A stretch of 64,000 nucleotides of DNA from assembly GCA_030429345.1 (NCBI GenBank), contig JAUIFJ010000021.1, positions 1 through 64,000 on the forward strand, written 5' to 3'. The DNA comes from a bacterium. Its GTDB lineage: Bacteria > CAIWAD01. The notes under the pieces are model-generated. The model searched no databases and was not told the DNA's origin. It saw only the letters and a program-made list of their open reading frames with translations. Of the stretch, positions 26,432 to 34,940 are shown in pieces. The first letter of the stretch is position 1. Every line of letters starts with the position of its first letter. Position numbers and translations under genes: made by a program.

Positions 26432-27457
26432 CTAGGAGCCGAAGGTGAACTTCTGCCCCATCTTGAAATCGCCCAGGCTGTCGTCGATGGGATCGAAGCG
26501 CCAGCTCTGGATCTTGCGCTGCATGCAGCGTTCGACGCGGGAGCCCGTTCGCTCGTCGCTCCAGCGGCTCTGGCTGAAGCTGATGTCCTTGGTCGTGCCG
26601 TCCGGCGCGATGGTGAAGCGCGCCAGCACGCTGCCGGAAAGGTCCGCGCTTCTGCGCAGCTGCTGCTCGTAGCAGTCCTTGAGGCCCGGTGTGTAGCCGC
26701 TGATCTTGTCGCGCAGGGCATTGGGGCTGCGGGCCGCCTCTGCGCTGAACTTGCCGCTGCGGTCGTAGCTCTCCACGTCGCCGATCACCAGATCGCCCAC
26801 CGTGCCGCCGGCCACGCCGGCGTCGACGGCCGAGATGGCGTCGCCGATGTCCACGCCGCCGCTGCCGCCGCCGCTGGGGGCGTCGGTGCGCAGGCGGCGC
26901 ACGCCTTCGGCCTCGCTGCCGCGGACCAGGTTGCCCACGCCGCTAAGGCCAATGCCCTCGCCGGCCTGCACGCGGTCCTCGTCCACCAGGTCTGAGGCTC
27001 CGCCCCCTTCGCCCAGCACGAGCCCGATGCCGCCGGAGTTGTTGATCACCTGCTGCTCCAGTTCGGCGCTGCGGGCCTGCCGGCTGGCGCGGTCCTCGCG
27101 GCGGCGCGCCTGGCGCTCCTGCACGTTCTCCTGCTGGCGCTCTTCGGGCTGCTCCAGCACTTCCCTGGCCTCTTCCTGGCGCTCGACCACCGCTTCGGGC
27201 AGATCGGCCACTTCGGCAATCTCGGGGACTTCCTCTTCCACGGGCGGTTCTTCCACCTGGGTGATGTTCTCGAAGCGGCGCGCGAAGAATTCCCGCACTT
27301 CCTCCTCGGACATCGTCGGCAGATCCCGTCCCATGCCCCAGAGAATGATCAGCAGTTCGACGGTTCCCATGACAGCGATGATGATCGCCAGGGTCCAGTC
27401 GAAATCCTTCAGGGGCTTTCGCTTGTATGCCGACAGGGCGGCAGTCTGAACAGCCAT
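26432..27457 (-). CDS. AgmX/PglI-type TonB-like energy transducer
   Basis: 341 residues. A single membrane helix (about 22-42, TLAIIIAVMGTVELLIILWG) anchors the protein. It is followed by an acidic proline/glutamate-rich and coiled-coil spacer (about 55-155) and a glycine-rich segment. The C-terminal domain (about 245-341) has the AgmX/PglI signature: LKDCYEQQLRR, GSVLARFTIAPDGT and VERCMQRKIQSWRF, with two conserved cysteines. The fold is related to TonB and should contact an outer-membrane or periplasmic partner, driven by the ExbB/ExbD motor encoded upstream. The start follows an aggaggggccga ribosome site overlapping the end of the preceding gene. It is the last gene of the operon, before a terminator. 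Confidence 0.85.
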   Translation of the reverse strand: MAVQTAALSAYKRKPLKDFDWTLAIIIAVMGTVELLIILWGMGRDLPTMSEEEVREFFARRFENITQVEEPPVEEEVPEIAEVADLPEAVVERQEEAREVLEQPEERQQENVQERQARRREDRASRQARSAELEQQVINNSGGIGLVLGEGGGASDLVDEDRVQAGEGIGLSGVGNLVRGSEAEGVRRLRTDAPSGGGSGGVDIGDAISAVDAGVAGGTVGDLVIGDVESYDRSGKFSAEAARSPNALRDKISGYTPGLKDCYEQQLRRSADLSGSVLARFTIAPDGTTKDISFSQSRWSDERTGSRVERCMQRKIQSWRFDPIDDSLGDFKMGQKFTFGS

Positions 27458-27467
27458 TCGGCCCCTC

Positions 27468-27995
27468 CTATTCGGCTTTGATGATCACGAACTCGGTCTG
27501 CCGGTAGCCTGCGTCCGCGCAGGTCTGCAGCACCTTGAGCACCGAGTTGTAATTGACTGCCTTGTCCGCCTGGATCGTGATCTCGCCCTTGAACTCGATC
27601 CCGAAGCGCTCTTCGAGCTCCCGGGCCTCGCTGGCGTTCTCCTGCAGGTAGGACTTCAGCCCCGGCAGTTCCATGCTGGTCGTCGCGGTGGCGCTCAGCA
27701 GCTCGCCGCCGTCCAGCATTTCCAGCCGTTCGCCTTCGCGCTCGACGTAGACTCCGGGCAGGCTTCCCCCGCGCCCCGCGTCGATCACGATCGACAACAC
27801 GGACTTGGGATTCTCGTCGATCGTAGACGACGGCAGTTCCAGCTTGTCGACCTGTGTCACAAGAGCACCGGTCGCGCTGTAGCTCTTCAGGAGGAAGAGC
27901 AGGATGATTGTCATCAGATCCATCATCGAGGCCAGCGGCATCCCCTCTTCGGGTTGCGGCCGGTGTTTCCTCATGAAGGATGGGGCGGCAGCCAT
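27468..27995 (-). CDS. ExbD/TolR-type biopolymer transport protein, second copy
   Basis: 175 residues from MAAAPSFMRKHRPQ; the ATG follows two overlapping taggag ribosome sites, making it a better start than the in-frame TTG 27 bases upstream inside the previous gene. One membrane helix lies near residues 20-42 (MPLASMMDLMTIILLFLLKSY) with the conserved aspartate of ExbD/TolR (MMDLM) that carries protons. The periplasmic domain ends TCADAGYRQTEFVIIKAE, a typical ExbD terminus. It works with ExbB to convert proton-motive force into motion. Ten bases separate it from the upstream ExbD. Confidence 0.9.
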   Translation of the reverse strand: MAAAPSFMRKHRPQPEEGMPLASMMDLMTIILLFLLKSYSATGALVTQVDKLELPSSTIDENPKSVLSIVIDAGRGGSLPGVYVEREGERLEMLDGGELLSATATTSMELPGLKSYLQENASEARELEERFGIEFKGEITIQADKAVNYNSVLKVLQTCADAGYRQTEFVIIKAE

Positions 27996-28005
27996 ACTCC
28001 TACTC

Positions 28006-28638
28006 CTATTGGACTTTGCCAAGCAACGGCGAGGGGAACATCATCGTCTCCTGCTTGGAGGCAGGATCCACGTAGCTCCGGGCCCGATCCATGAGATTGA
28101 CCAGATCCTGGAACTCCATCGCGTTGGGTGCGGCGATGACGATCTTTTCCGCGTCGCTGTACTTGTAGTCGTTGACCATCTGGGGCGTGCCGTCCGGGTT
28201 GAAGATCGGCTTTCCCTTCTCGTCCTTGTTCTGCACTTCGCCCAGCAGGGCCGGTGTGACAACCTGGCTGTGCACGTCGTACAGGTGCTCGCCCAGGGCG
28301 TCGAAGTCCAGGCTGCCGTCTCCCAGCCGCGGAATGCGGTTGTAGTACAGCGTGTTTTCCGTTTCCGCGGTCTGGTTGAAGCAGGAAACGGAAATGCCCA
28401 GACTGTCCACGGCGACCACCAGGTTCATCTTCTCCTTGGGGGTCTCCTGGTCGGGCAGGCTGGCGGCGCTGGCTCCTCCCGCCGAGGGCAGGCGGGTCTC
28501 CAGCAGGCCGAGCTTGACGAACTCCGCCGTCGCCAGTAGAAGGGGAATCAGCACCACCACGAGGTTCATGATGGGCGTCAGGTCGAGCTCATCCGAGCCG
28601 GGTTCGACCTTTCGCTTCTGACTGGGTTTGAAGGCCAC
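28006..28638 (-). CDS. ExbD/TolR-type biopolymer transport protein, first copy
   Basis: 210 residues, longer than the usual 135-150 because of an insertion in the periplasmic domain (about 95-165). The N-terminal segment DELDLTPIMNLVVVLIPLLL (about 16-35) contains the conserved aspartate LTPIMN-type motif before the single membrane helix. The start is GTG, directly after the TAA stop of exbB (TAAGTG), so the two are coupled. Two different ExbD proteins with one ExbB suggests a heteromeric motor. Confidence 0.88.
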   Translation of the reverse strand: MAFKPSQKRKVEPGSDELDLTPIMNLVVVLIPLLLATAEFVKLGLLETRLPSAGGASAASLPDQETPKEKMNLVVAVDSLGISVSCFNQTAETENTLYYNRIPRLGDGSLDFDALGEHLYDVHSQVVTPALLGEVQNKDEKGKPIFNPDGTPQMVNDYKYSDAEKIVIAAPNAMEFQDLVNLMDRARSYVDPASKQETMMFPSPLLGKVQ

Positions 28639-29292
28639 TTATTTGCTCCCGGTGATCTGGTTGATCAGCTTGACCGCGTGCTCATCGATGTCGGCGAGAA
28701 TCTGGTTGGTCTTGTCGTTGATCAGCGAGAAGCCGAACATGGAGGGAATGGCCACGAAGAGGCCGCAGAGCGTGGTCAGCATAGCGGTGGAAATACCCAT
28801 GGCCAAGCCTTCGCTGCCGCTGGCGCCGCCGACGGCAAGGGCCTCGAAGGAGAGGATCAGACCGAAAATCGTACCGGTCAGACCCAGCAGGGTCGAGACA
28901 TTGGCGAAGAACTGCAGCCAGCTGGTGCGCTTGGTCAGCTTGGGAATGATCTCGAGGCTGGCCTCGTCGACCGCGTTCTGGATGTTGCGGTAGTCGATGT
29001 ACTCCATGCCGACGGCCACCTTGAGCGCGCGCCCGAAGACATAGGCCACGGCCTTGTCGCTCAGGTCGTCGGCCAGCTTGTGGGCGCTCTTCAGATCGCC
29101 CTTCTTGATCAGCGCGATCACGTCCGAAGAGAACTTCTCGGCATCGATGTTGGCCTTGAGATACACCGTCAGGAAGCGCTCCACGAAGAGGGCCGTGGAG
29201 ATCAGGCCGACGAGTGCCAGAGCCCAGAAGAAGAACCAGCCGTCTCCGCTCGAGGGGTTGAACTGGTTCAGCAGTTTGATGATAACGGTCAT
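28639..29292 (-). CDS. MotA/TolQ/ExbB proton channel family protein
   Basis: 217 residues. Three membrane helices are evident: about 20-42 (GWFFFWALALVGLISTALFV), about 125-150 (FFANVSTLLGLTGTIFGLIL) and about 168-192 (LTTLCGLFVAIPSMFGFSLI). The LLGLTGTVxGL-like motif at the second helix and the third-helix pattern are diagnostic. ExbB forms a pentameric proton channel around ExbD. It is followed without a gap by the first exbD and preceded by a small unknown gene. Confidence 0.92.
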   Translation of the reverse strand: MTVIIKLLNQFNPSSGDGWFFFWALALVGLISTALFVERFLTVYLKANIDAEKFSSDVIALIKKGDLKSAHKLADDLSDKAVAYVFGRALKVAVGMEYIDYRNIQNAVDEASLEIIPKLTKRTSWLQFFANVSTLLGLTGTIFGLILSFEALAVGGASGSEGLAMGISTAMLTTLCGLFVAIPSMFGFSLINDKTNQILADIDEHAVKLINQITGSK

Positions 29293-29334
29293 TGGGGGAT
29301 TCCTCCGGTCGTGCGTTGCGTATAGCTGTTTGTC

Positions 29335-29724
29335 TTATTCAGGGGTCAGGGTGCCGTCCAGCAGGTCCACCACCACCAGACGCAGGTTCTCGATCACGCC
29401 CTTGAGCTTGGTCGAGGCGCAATTGGGATTGGTGAACACGCAGATATTGGCGCGGCAGTAGTCCTGGCGCTCGTTGCATCCGACGCTGTGCTGGTAGCTG
29501 GCCGTCGGGCGCATGTCGCGCGTGATGCGACGGCGGGTCAATTCGACGCCACGCTGCTCGGCCAGCTTGTGGCAGAAGTCCCACAGGAAGGTCTGCAACT
29601 CGAGGATCTCCATGGGCTTGAGGCGGTCGAGCTCCTGGTGAAAGGCCTTGCGGTCCTTGCTGAGCTCGACCATCCGTGTGCCCAGAGAAGTGTTCCTGGA
29701 GCGGGCGTCTTCATTCGGTTGCAT
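29335..29724 (-). CDS. Small cytoplasmic protein of unknown function in ExbB operon
   Basis: 129 residues from MQPNEDARSRN. The start overlaps the end of the upstream gene by 14 bases. No signal peptide or membrane helix is present. The middle is helical (LSKDRKAFHQELDRLKPMEILE). The C-terminal half has cysteines in a pattern suggesting metal binding or disulphides (GCNERQDYC, ICVFTNPNC). The family is not recognised. Its position inside the operon suggests a role in assembling or regulating the motor. Confidence 0.75.
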   Translation of the reverse strand: MQPNEDARSRNTSLGTRMVELSKDRKAFHQELDRLKPMEILELQTFLWDFCHKLAEQRGVELTRRRITRDMRPTASYQHSVGCNERQDYCRANICVFTNPNCASTKLKGVIENLRLVVVDLLDGTLTPE

Positions 29725-30067
29725 CGCGGTTCTCCTCTTTGGCCGGCGGCGCTTCCAGGGACAGCGGGGCCACGCTGCGTCGGCGCTCGAGCAGCGGGGC
29801 GGGATCACTGATCTTCATCTCCAGGCGAATGCCCGGGTTCAGGTTCACGATCCGCGGATCCGGACGGCGCAGCTTGTCCAGAAAGCTCTTCTCCAGCTTG
29901 AAGGTGCTGAGCTCCGGCTGGATACGCGCGCTGATGATGGCCACGGCCGGTTCGCGCACCTCGCCCTCGATGGTCACTTCATCGAGAATCAGGTACTCGC
30001 CCTCCTGGGCCGGCAGCAGGCGCGCCAGCAGGAGCAGCAGCAGGCTAGTCCACGCGGTTCTTGTCAT
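29711..30067 (-). CDS. Small secreted protein of unknown function
   Basis: 118 residues. The signal peptide MTRTAWTSLLLLLLARLLPAQ is cleaved near residue 21, leaving a periplasmic domain of about 97 residues. That domain begins GEYLILDEVTIEGEVREPAV, resembling a short beta-rich segment of TonB-plug or secretin-associated proteins, but I cannot assign a family. The gene overlaps the large TPR gene by 23 bases and the next gene by 14, so it is firmly inside the operon. Confidence 0.8.
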   Translation of the reverse strand: MTRTAWTSLLLLLLARLLPAQEGEYLILDEVTIEGEVREPAVAIISARIQPELSTFKLEKSFLDKLRRPDPRIVNLNPGIRLEMKISDPAPLLERRRSVAPLSLEAPPAKEENRDATE

Positions 30068-33000
30068 GGATCCGGTTCTTTTCTCTTGTCAGGCGTTGTA
30101 CTTCACGGGCCTCGCGTTCCTGCTGGATCTGGGCCTCGAAGAGCTCATCGGTCAGCTGCGGCATTTCGCGCAGCAGCAGTTCGGCGACCAGGCCGCCTCC
30201 GCTGCCGTCGGCATCCTCCACTTCGACGGCAATGGCGTTGACCCCTTCCTGCAGGAATTCGCTCAGGTTGTAGCTGCGCAGCTCGCTGACCTGGCCCTCG
30301 GGGGCGCGCACTTCATCAATGTACTCACCATTGAAGAAGAGATAGAAGGTATCATCGCCGGCGATCTTGATTTCCGCTCCGATGGGCGTGCCGTCCAGGC
30401 GGAAGTTGTGCCGGAAGTAGGCCGTGTCCGCCTCGGCGCTTTCGGCCTGGGCGAAACTCAGCACGCGCAGGCGGGGCGCGGCCAGACTGTCGGCGGCCGC
30501 CAGGGTGTCCAGCACGACTGCCCCCTCGGGAAGCGGGGCGTCCAGGGCCACCACGCTGGTGTCCGCTGCCGTCAGGGCCGATGCGCTGCCGCCATGCCAG
30601 AGCACGCTCGCCTCCGGCAGCAAAGCGGAAAGGCGAGGACGGGCGACCAGGGCTACGGGATCCCAGTTGGCGCTGCTGTCCAGCGAAATGCTACTGAAAC
30701 CTTCCTGGTACTCTTCGGCCACCAGCCAGTCGCTTCCGCTGAGCAGGCTGCGTTCGGTCTCCTGCAGGCCGAAGCGGTCGCCGAACTGTTCGGGATCGAT
30801 CTTGGCCAGCTGGTAGAGCAGCTTGCGTCCTTCCAGGCCGTCCGGATTGTAGGCGCTGACGACGGGTTCGCACTCCAGCAGCGCGTCCTCGCCGCTCAGG
30901 CTCAGGCTGTAGATGGCGTCCTCGTAGGTATTGTGGGCATCCTCGAAGACATAGCTCGCCGACTCGGTGAACTGCTGCCAGTAGACTTCCTTGCCCGCCG
31001 TCAAGGTGTCGATCCGCGCCTGAATGCGGTCCCGCAGGCGGAAGGCGCGGAAGACCATGCTGTCCGCCAGACTGGCAGGAATACCGCCGGAGAAATCGTT
31101 GGCGGCCAGCATGTCGGCGATGCTGCCGTGCACCTTCAGGCTGTTCATGGCGTAGGCCTGGTTGAACTCGGTCATGTCCAGCAGGTCGTTGCCGTAGTCC
31201 ACCTGGTCGCGGTCGCGCTCGTCGTAGTAGCCTTCGCCGCGGGCAATGATCTCGTCAAAGGCCAGCCGCGCCGCTTCCTCGTCGCGCGCGTTGGCCCGAA
31301 TGAACTGCTCGTAGGCATCGGGCACCTTGTGCGCCACGTCCTGGACACGCGCCAGGACGCGCGGACGCCAGTTGCGGGCCAGGCCCACCTGGGCAATGGT
31401 CTGCAGGCCCTGGTTCCAGGCCTCGATGACGCCCTGGGTCGCCTGCAGCGCCGCGCCGCCCAGGTAGTTGATGTCCAGGTCCTTGGCCCTCAGGAAGACG
31501 TCCCGCTGGCGGCTGGGAACATCCAGGATCTGCATGACGCGGCTCTCGTAGAGCTCCATGTCGGCGAAGACGATCTCCGGGACGCGTTCGCGGCTGCGCG
31601 TGGTCCAGGTCTGGCTTTCGTGGACCGTGTTCTCCAGTTCGTCGAAGGCCTTCTGCAGGCTGAGCTGCCGGTCGAGACTGTCCTGGGGAGCTCCGCCGCT
31701 GGTATCCGCGGCCGCGATGAAGGCCGCCAGCTCGTCCTGGCGCCGGCGCAGGTCCTCCAGCTGTTCCTGCAGGTCCTCGATGCCCCCTTCCAGCTGTTCA
31801 GTCGTGCTGATGAAGGAGGTCAGCGCCACCTGGGCCAGCTCGTGGGCCGTGTTCTGAATGCGGATTTCTTCCTTGACGCGCTCTTCCGGCGAACTGTAGT
31901 CCAGCCGTTCCTGCTCGCGGTAGGCGCGGGCGAATTCGGCATGGATCTCGGCCATCAGGTAGCGGGCGCGGAAGATGTCCAGCGAGCCATAGCCCAGCAG
32001 TTCGGTCAGATCATCATAGAGACGGTCGCGGAAGGCGCGCTTCGAGGCCAGTTCCGATTCCAGCAGGTTGGCCGGCAGGTGGAGTTCCATGGCGCGGTAC
32101 TCGTCGAACTCCCATTCGACGATCTGCCGCAGGGCCTTGCTGGCATAGAAGGGATTGCCCTCGCCGCCGGTGGCCACCAGGTCGCGGTTGCGGGCGACGG
32201 CATTCTGGTATTCCGTGCGGGCCTCGGCCTCGCGCTCGTTCTCCAGGAACCAGTTGCCGCGTTCCGTAAAGGCCTGGACCGTGCGGGGGTCTCCGGGAAA
32301 GCGCGCCGCGAAATCGGCGTAGATGCGGTTGGCGCTTTCGATGTCGTCCAGTTTCAGGTACAGGCCCGCGTTGGCGAAGAGAATCGCGTTGGCGTCCTCC
32401 GCGTCCGGATAGCGGTCCACGTAGAGCTGGTTCATGCGGATTGTCGCCACCCATTCCTCTTCCTGTTCATAGGAATAGGAGGCGTTGAGGATCGAGCTGC
32501 GCGCGAACTCCGACTCCGGGTACTCCATGGCCAGGCGCTCGAAATTCTGCGCCGCCATCAGGCGCTGGTCCAGTTCCTGCATGAAGAGGAAGGCGGCCAG
32601 CGAGAGGCTCTTGTCGGCGAATTCACTGGCCGGGTAGTTGTCGGCCAGGTAGAGATAGGTGTCGGCGCTTTCCTGGAACTCGCCGGCCAGCTTGAACTCG
32701 TCGGCAGCATCGAAGAGGCTGGCATCGGCAAAGGCGGCGTCCGGCACTTCCAGGGCCACGCGCTTGAACTCGCGGGCCGCGGCCAGGTGGTCCTCGCCCT
32801 TGCGGAAACCTTCGGCGGCGGCGTAGACGCTTTCCGCCTGGCGTGTGCGCGCCTTGCTCAGCGTCTCCTCGCTCAGGCCCAGGTCCTGGATGGTCTTGGC
32901 CGTCTCCTCGGCGGCGGTGAACTCGCGGCGGGCGAACTGGCCCTCGAGCTTCAGGGCATAGGCCTCTTCCAGCTCGGCGCTTTCCGGATACTCGCCGATC

Positions 33001-34940
33001 ACGCGGTCGAAGAGCTCCGCGGCGGCGAGGAAATCGGAACGGTTGTAATACATCTTGCCGGCGACCATCAGGTAGCCCGCGGCCGCCTCGTCGGCGGGGA
33101 AGAGCTCGACGAAGCCGCTCAGCGCGGCCAGCTTCTGCTCCTCGCGGGGGCTGAGGGAGGTCGTGGTGTACTCCACTCCTTCCGGCTGATCCCCGATCAC
33201 CTCGGTCTCGACCTCGCCTTCGCCGGCGACCAGGGTCTCGCTCATCACGATGGCGTTGTAGGCCGCGTCACGCACATTGCGCTCCGGGTATCCCGCGGCG
33301 ATGGTCATGTACTCGTCGTAGGCCTTCTCCGGGTCCTTGATCTCCGTTTCCAGGACCTTGGCCAGGTTCCAGTGGATGTTGAAGGAGCTGGTGTCCTCCG
33401 GGAAGGTCTTGAGGTACTTGCGGCTCAGATCGACGAACTCGTCGAACTTCTCCCGCTGCCGGGAGTCATAGGCCAGGTTGAGGGCAATGCGCACGTTCTG
33501 CCGCAGGTTCTGGTTGATCAGCTCCGGCAGGCGGGCGTCGGCTTCGCGCCCTTCCGCCCAGTCGCTTTCCGGATTGTAGACATCGAAGAGCTCGTTCTTT
33601 TCGACATAGGCGGAGGCGGGATCGTTGAGTCCCTCCGGGCCGTAGCAGGCAATGATCTTCTCCTGGATGAAGGGCGCCTCGTCGCTGTCCGGATAGAGCA
33701 CGAGCAGGCTGTCATAGGCCGCCACCGCCTTGGCGAAATCCTGCACCTGGGTAAACCAGATGTCGCCGTAGGTCTCCATGAGCTGCAGGCCGTAGCCTTC
33801 GTATACGGCGGGGTTGTCGCGCACGAAGCCGGTCAGCGGACCGATGCTGGCCGCTTCCCAGTCGGGATCCGCGTAGTTGACGGCAATGTAGGTCACACTC
33901 TCGTCGCGCAGGTCCGAGGCCTCGGCCTCCGGCCCGGCGCCGTGCAGGGCGGCCTGGGAGAAGTACTCCACCGACTGCGTGTTGTCGCCGCTGCGGTAGT
34001 AGCACCAGCCCAGCTTGTAGAGCGCCTTCTCGCGGGCATCGTATTCCGTGTACTCGAGCACCTTGCCGTAGCAGTCGACGGCCGTGGCGATCGACTCCTC
34101 GAAGTCGCCCTGGGCCGCGCGGTTGAACCAGTATTCGCCCAGGCGCATCCAGGCTTCCGGGGCGTAGCTCGACTGGGAGAAGTCGCGGACCAGCTGCTCG
34201 TAGAGGCGGCGGCTGGCTTCGCGCTCGACCTCGTCCAGGCTGTTCTCGCGAATGTAGGCCAGGTTGTAGAGCGCGTCGTCCATGTACTCCGAGTAGGGGA
34301 ATTCGTCGACGATGCGCTGGTACTTGTTGACCGCGTCGTAGAAGTCGCGCACCGGCTCCATGCCGGCGGGCAAGCCCTGATCGAAGGCTTCCGCCTGGCG
34401 ATCCAGCTCGTCGAAGTACTCGTCCTGGGTCTGTTCGTAATACAACTCGGCCAGCTGCAGGCAGAGTTTGGCCACCACGTCCCGTTGGCGGAATTTCTGC
34501 AGGCTGCGCTTGCGGCGATACTCGCTCAGGAAGCCTTCGCCCTGCTGCAGGATGTCCGCGCGCAGGGCATTGCGCTGGCGCAGCAGCTCCTCCAGCTCGG
34601 CCTGGTAGCGGGCCTGCAGGTCCAGCAGCTGGGGCCGGTCCATTTCCAGCAGGGCCTGCTCCTCGATGGTGCGCAGCAGACCCAGCAGCTTCAGCTTGAG
34701 CTTGGCCACCTCGATGGTGATCTCGCCCTGCTGCGTGCTGTCCGCGCCGGCTTCCAGGGACTGCAGTTCCCCGTAGCGGGCAAGGATGCGGTCGCCTTCC
34801 TCGATGTAGGCGCGGGTGCGCTCGCTGACCTGGAGCTGGGAAACCTCTGCCCAGCGGTCCAGCACGGCTTCCTCGATGCCGGACTCCCCGGCTGCCCAGA
34901 TGGGGGAACAGGCGAGCAGAAGCAGGATCAGGGCCTTCAT
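30045..34940 (-). CDS. Very large periplasmic TPR-repeat protein
   Basis: 1,631 residues. The signal peptide is MKALILLLLACSPIWA; the ATG overlaps the upstream stop as ATGA and follows ggagggcgctc. A coiled-coil section (about 60-160) is followed by many tetratricopeptide-type helix pairs (for example YNLAYIRENSL, YKLGWCYYRSGD, AEELFDRVIGEYPES) up to about residue 950. A further helical and coiled-coil region follows. A C-terminal beta jelly-roll-like domain lies near 1500-1600 (GDDTFYLFFNGEYIDE, GVNAIAVEVED), similar in style to galactose-binding folds. TPR arrays bind partner proteins. In an ExbB/ExbD operon it probably forms the periplasmic scaffold. No enzyme motif is seen. Confidence 0.88.
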   Translation of the reverse strand: MKALILLLLACSPIWAAGESGIEEAVLDRWAEVSQLQVSERTRAYIEEGDRILARYGELQSLEAGADSTQQGEITIEVAKLKLKLLGLLRTIEEQALLEMDRPQLLDLQARYQAELEELLRQRNALRADILQQGEGFLSEYRRKRSLQKFRQRDVVAKLCLQLAELYYEQTQDEYFDELDRQAEAFDQGLPAGMEPVRDFYDAVNKYQRIVDEFPYSEYMDDALYNLAYIRENSLDEVEREASRRLYEQLVRDFSQSSYAPEAWMRLGEYWFNRAAQGDFEESIATAVDCYGKVLEYTEYDAREKALYKLGWCYYRSGDNTQSVEYFSQAALHGAGPEAEASDLRDESVTYIAVNYADPDWEAASIGPLTGFVRDNPAVYEGYGLQLMETYGDIWFTQVQDFAKAVAAYDSLLVLYPDSDEAPFIQEKIIACYGPEGLNDPASAYVEKNELFDVYNPESDWAEGREADARLPELINQNLRQNVRIALNLAYDSRQREKFDEFVDLSRKYLKTFPEDTSSFNIHWNLAKVLETEIKDPEKAYDEYMTIAAGYPERNVRDAAYNAIVMSETLVAGEGEVETEVIGDQPEGVEYTTTSLSPREEQKLAALSGFVELFPADEAAAGYLMVAGKMYYNRSDFLAAAELFDRVIGEYPESAELEEAYALKLEGQFARREFTAAEETAKTIQDLGLSEETLSKARTRQAESVYAAAEGFRKGEDHLAAAREFKRVALEVPDAAFADASLFDAADEFKLAGEFQESADTYLYLADNYPASEFADKSLSLAAFLFMQELDQRLMAAQNFERLAMEYPESEFARSSILNASYSYEQEEEWVATIRMNQLYVDRYPDAEDANAILFANAGLYLKLDDIESANRIYADFAARFPGDPRTVQAFTERGNWFLENEREAEARTEYQNAVARNRDLVATGGEGNPFYASKALRQIVEWEFDEYRAMELHLPANLLESELASKRAFRDRLYDDLTELLGYGSLDIFRARYLMAEIHAEFARAYREQERLDYSSPEERVKEEIRIQNTAHELAQVALTSFISTTEQLEGGIEDLQEQLEDLRRRQDELAAFIAAADTSGGAPQDSLDRQLSLQKAFDELENTVHESQTWTTRSRERVPEIVFADMELYESRVMQILDVPSRQRDVFLRAKDLDINYLGGAALQATQGVIEAWNQGLQTIAQVGLARNWRPRVLARVQDVAHKVPDAYEQFIRANARDEEAARLAFDEIIARGEGYYDERDRDQVDYGNDLLDMTEFNQAYAMNSLKVHGSIADMLAANDFSGGIPASLADSMVFRAFRLRDRIQARIDTLTAGKEVYWQQFTESASYVFEDAHNTYEDAIYSLSLSGEDALLECEPVVSAYNPDGLEGRKLLYQLAKIDPEQFGDRFGLQETERSLLSGSDWLVAEEYQEGFSSISLDSSANWDPVALVARPRLSALLPEASVLWHGGSASALTAADTSVVALDAPLPEGAVVLDTLAAADSLAAPRLRVLSFAQAESAEADTAYFRHNFRLDGTPIGAEIKIAGDDTFYLFFNGEYIDEVRAPEGQVSELRSYNLSEFLQEGVNAIAVEVEDADGSGGGLVAELLLREMPQLTDELFEAQIQQEREAREVQRLTREKNRIHDKNRVD

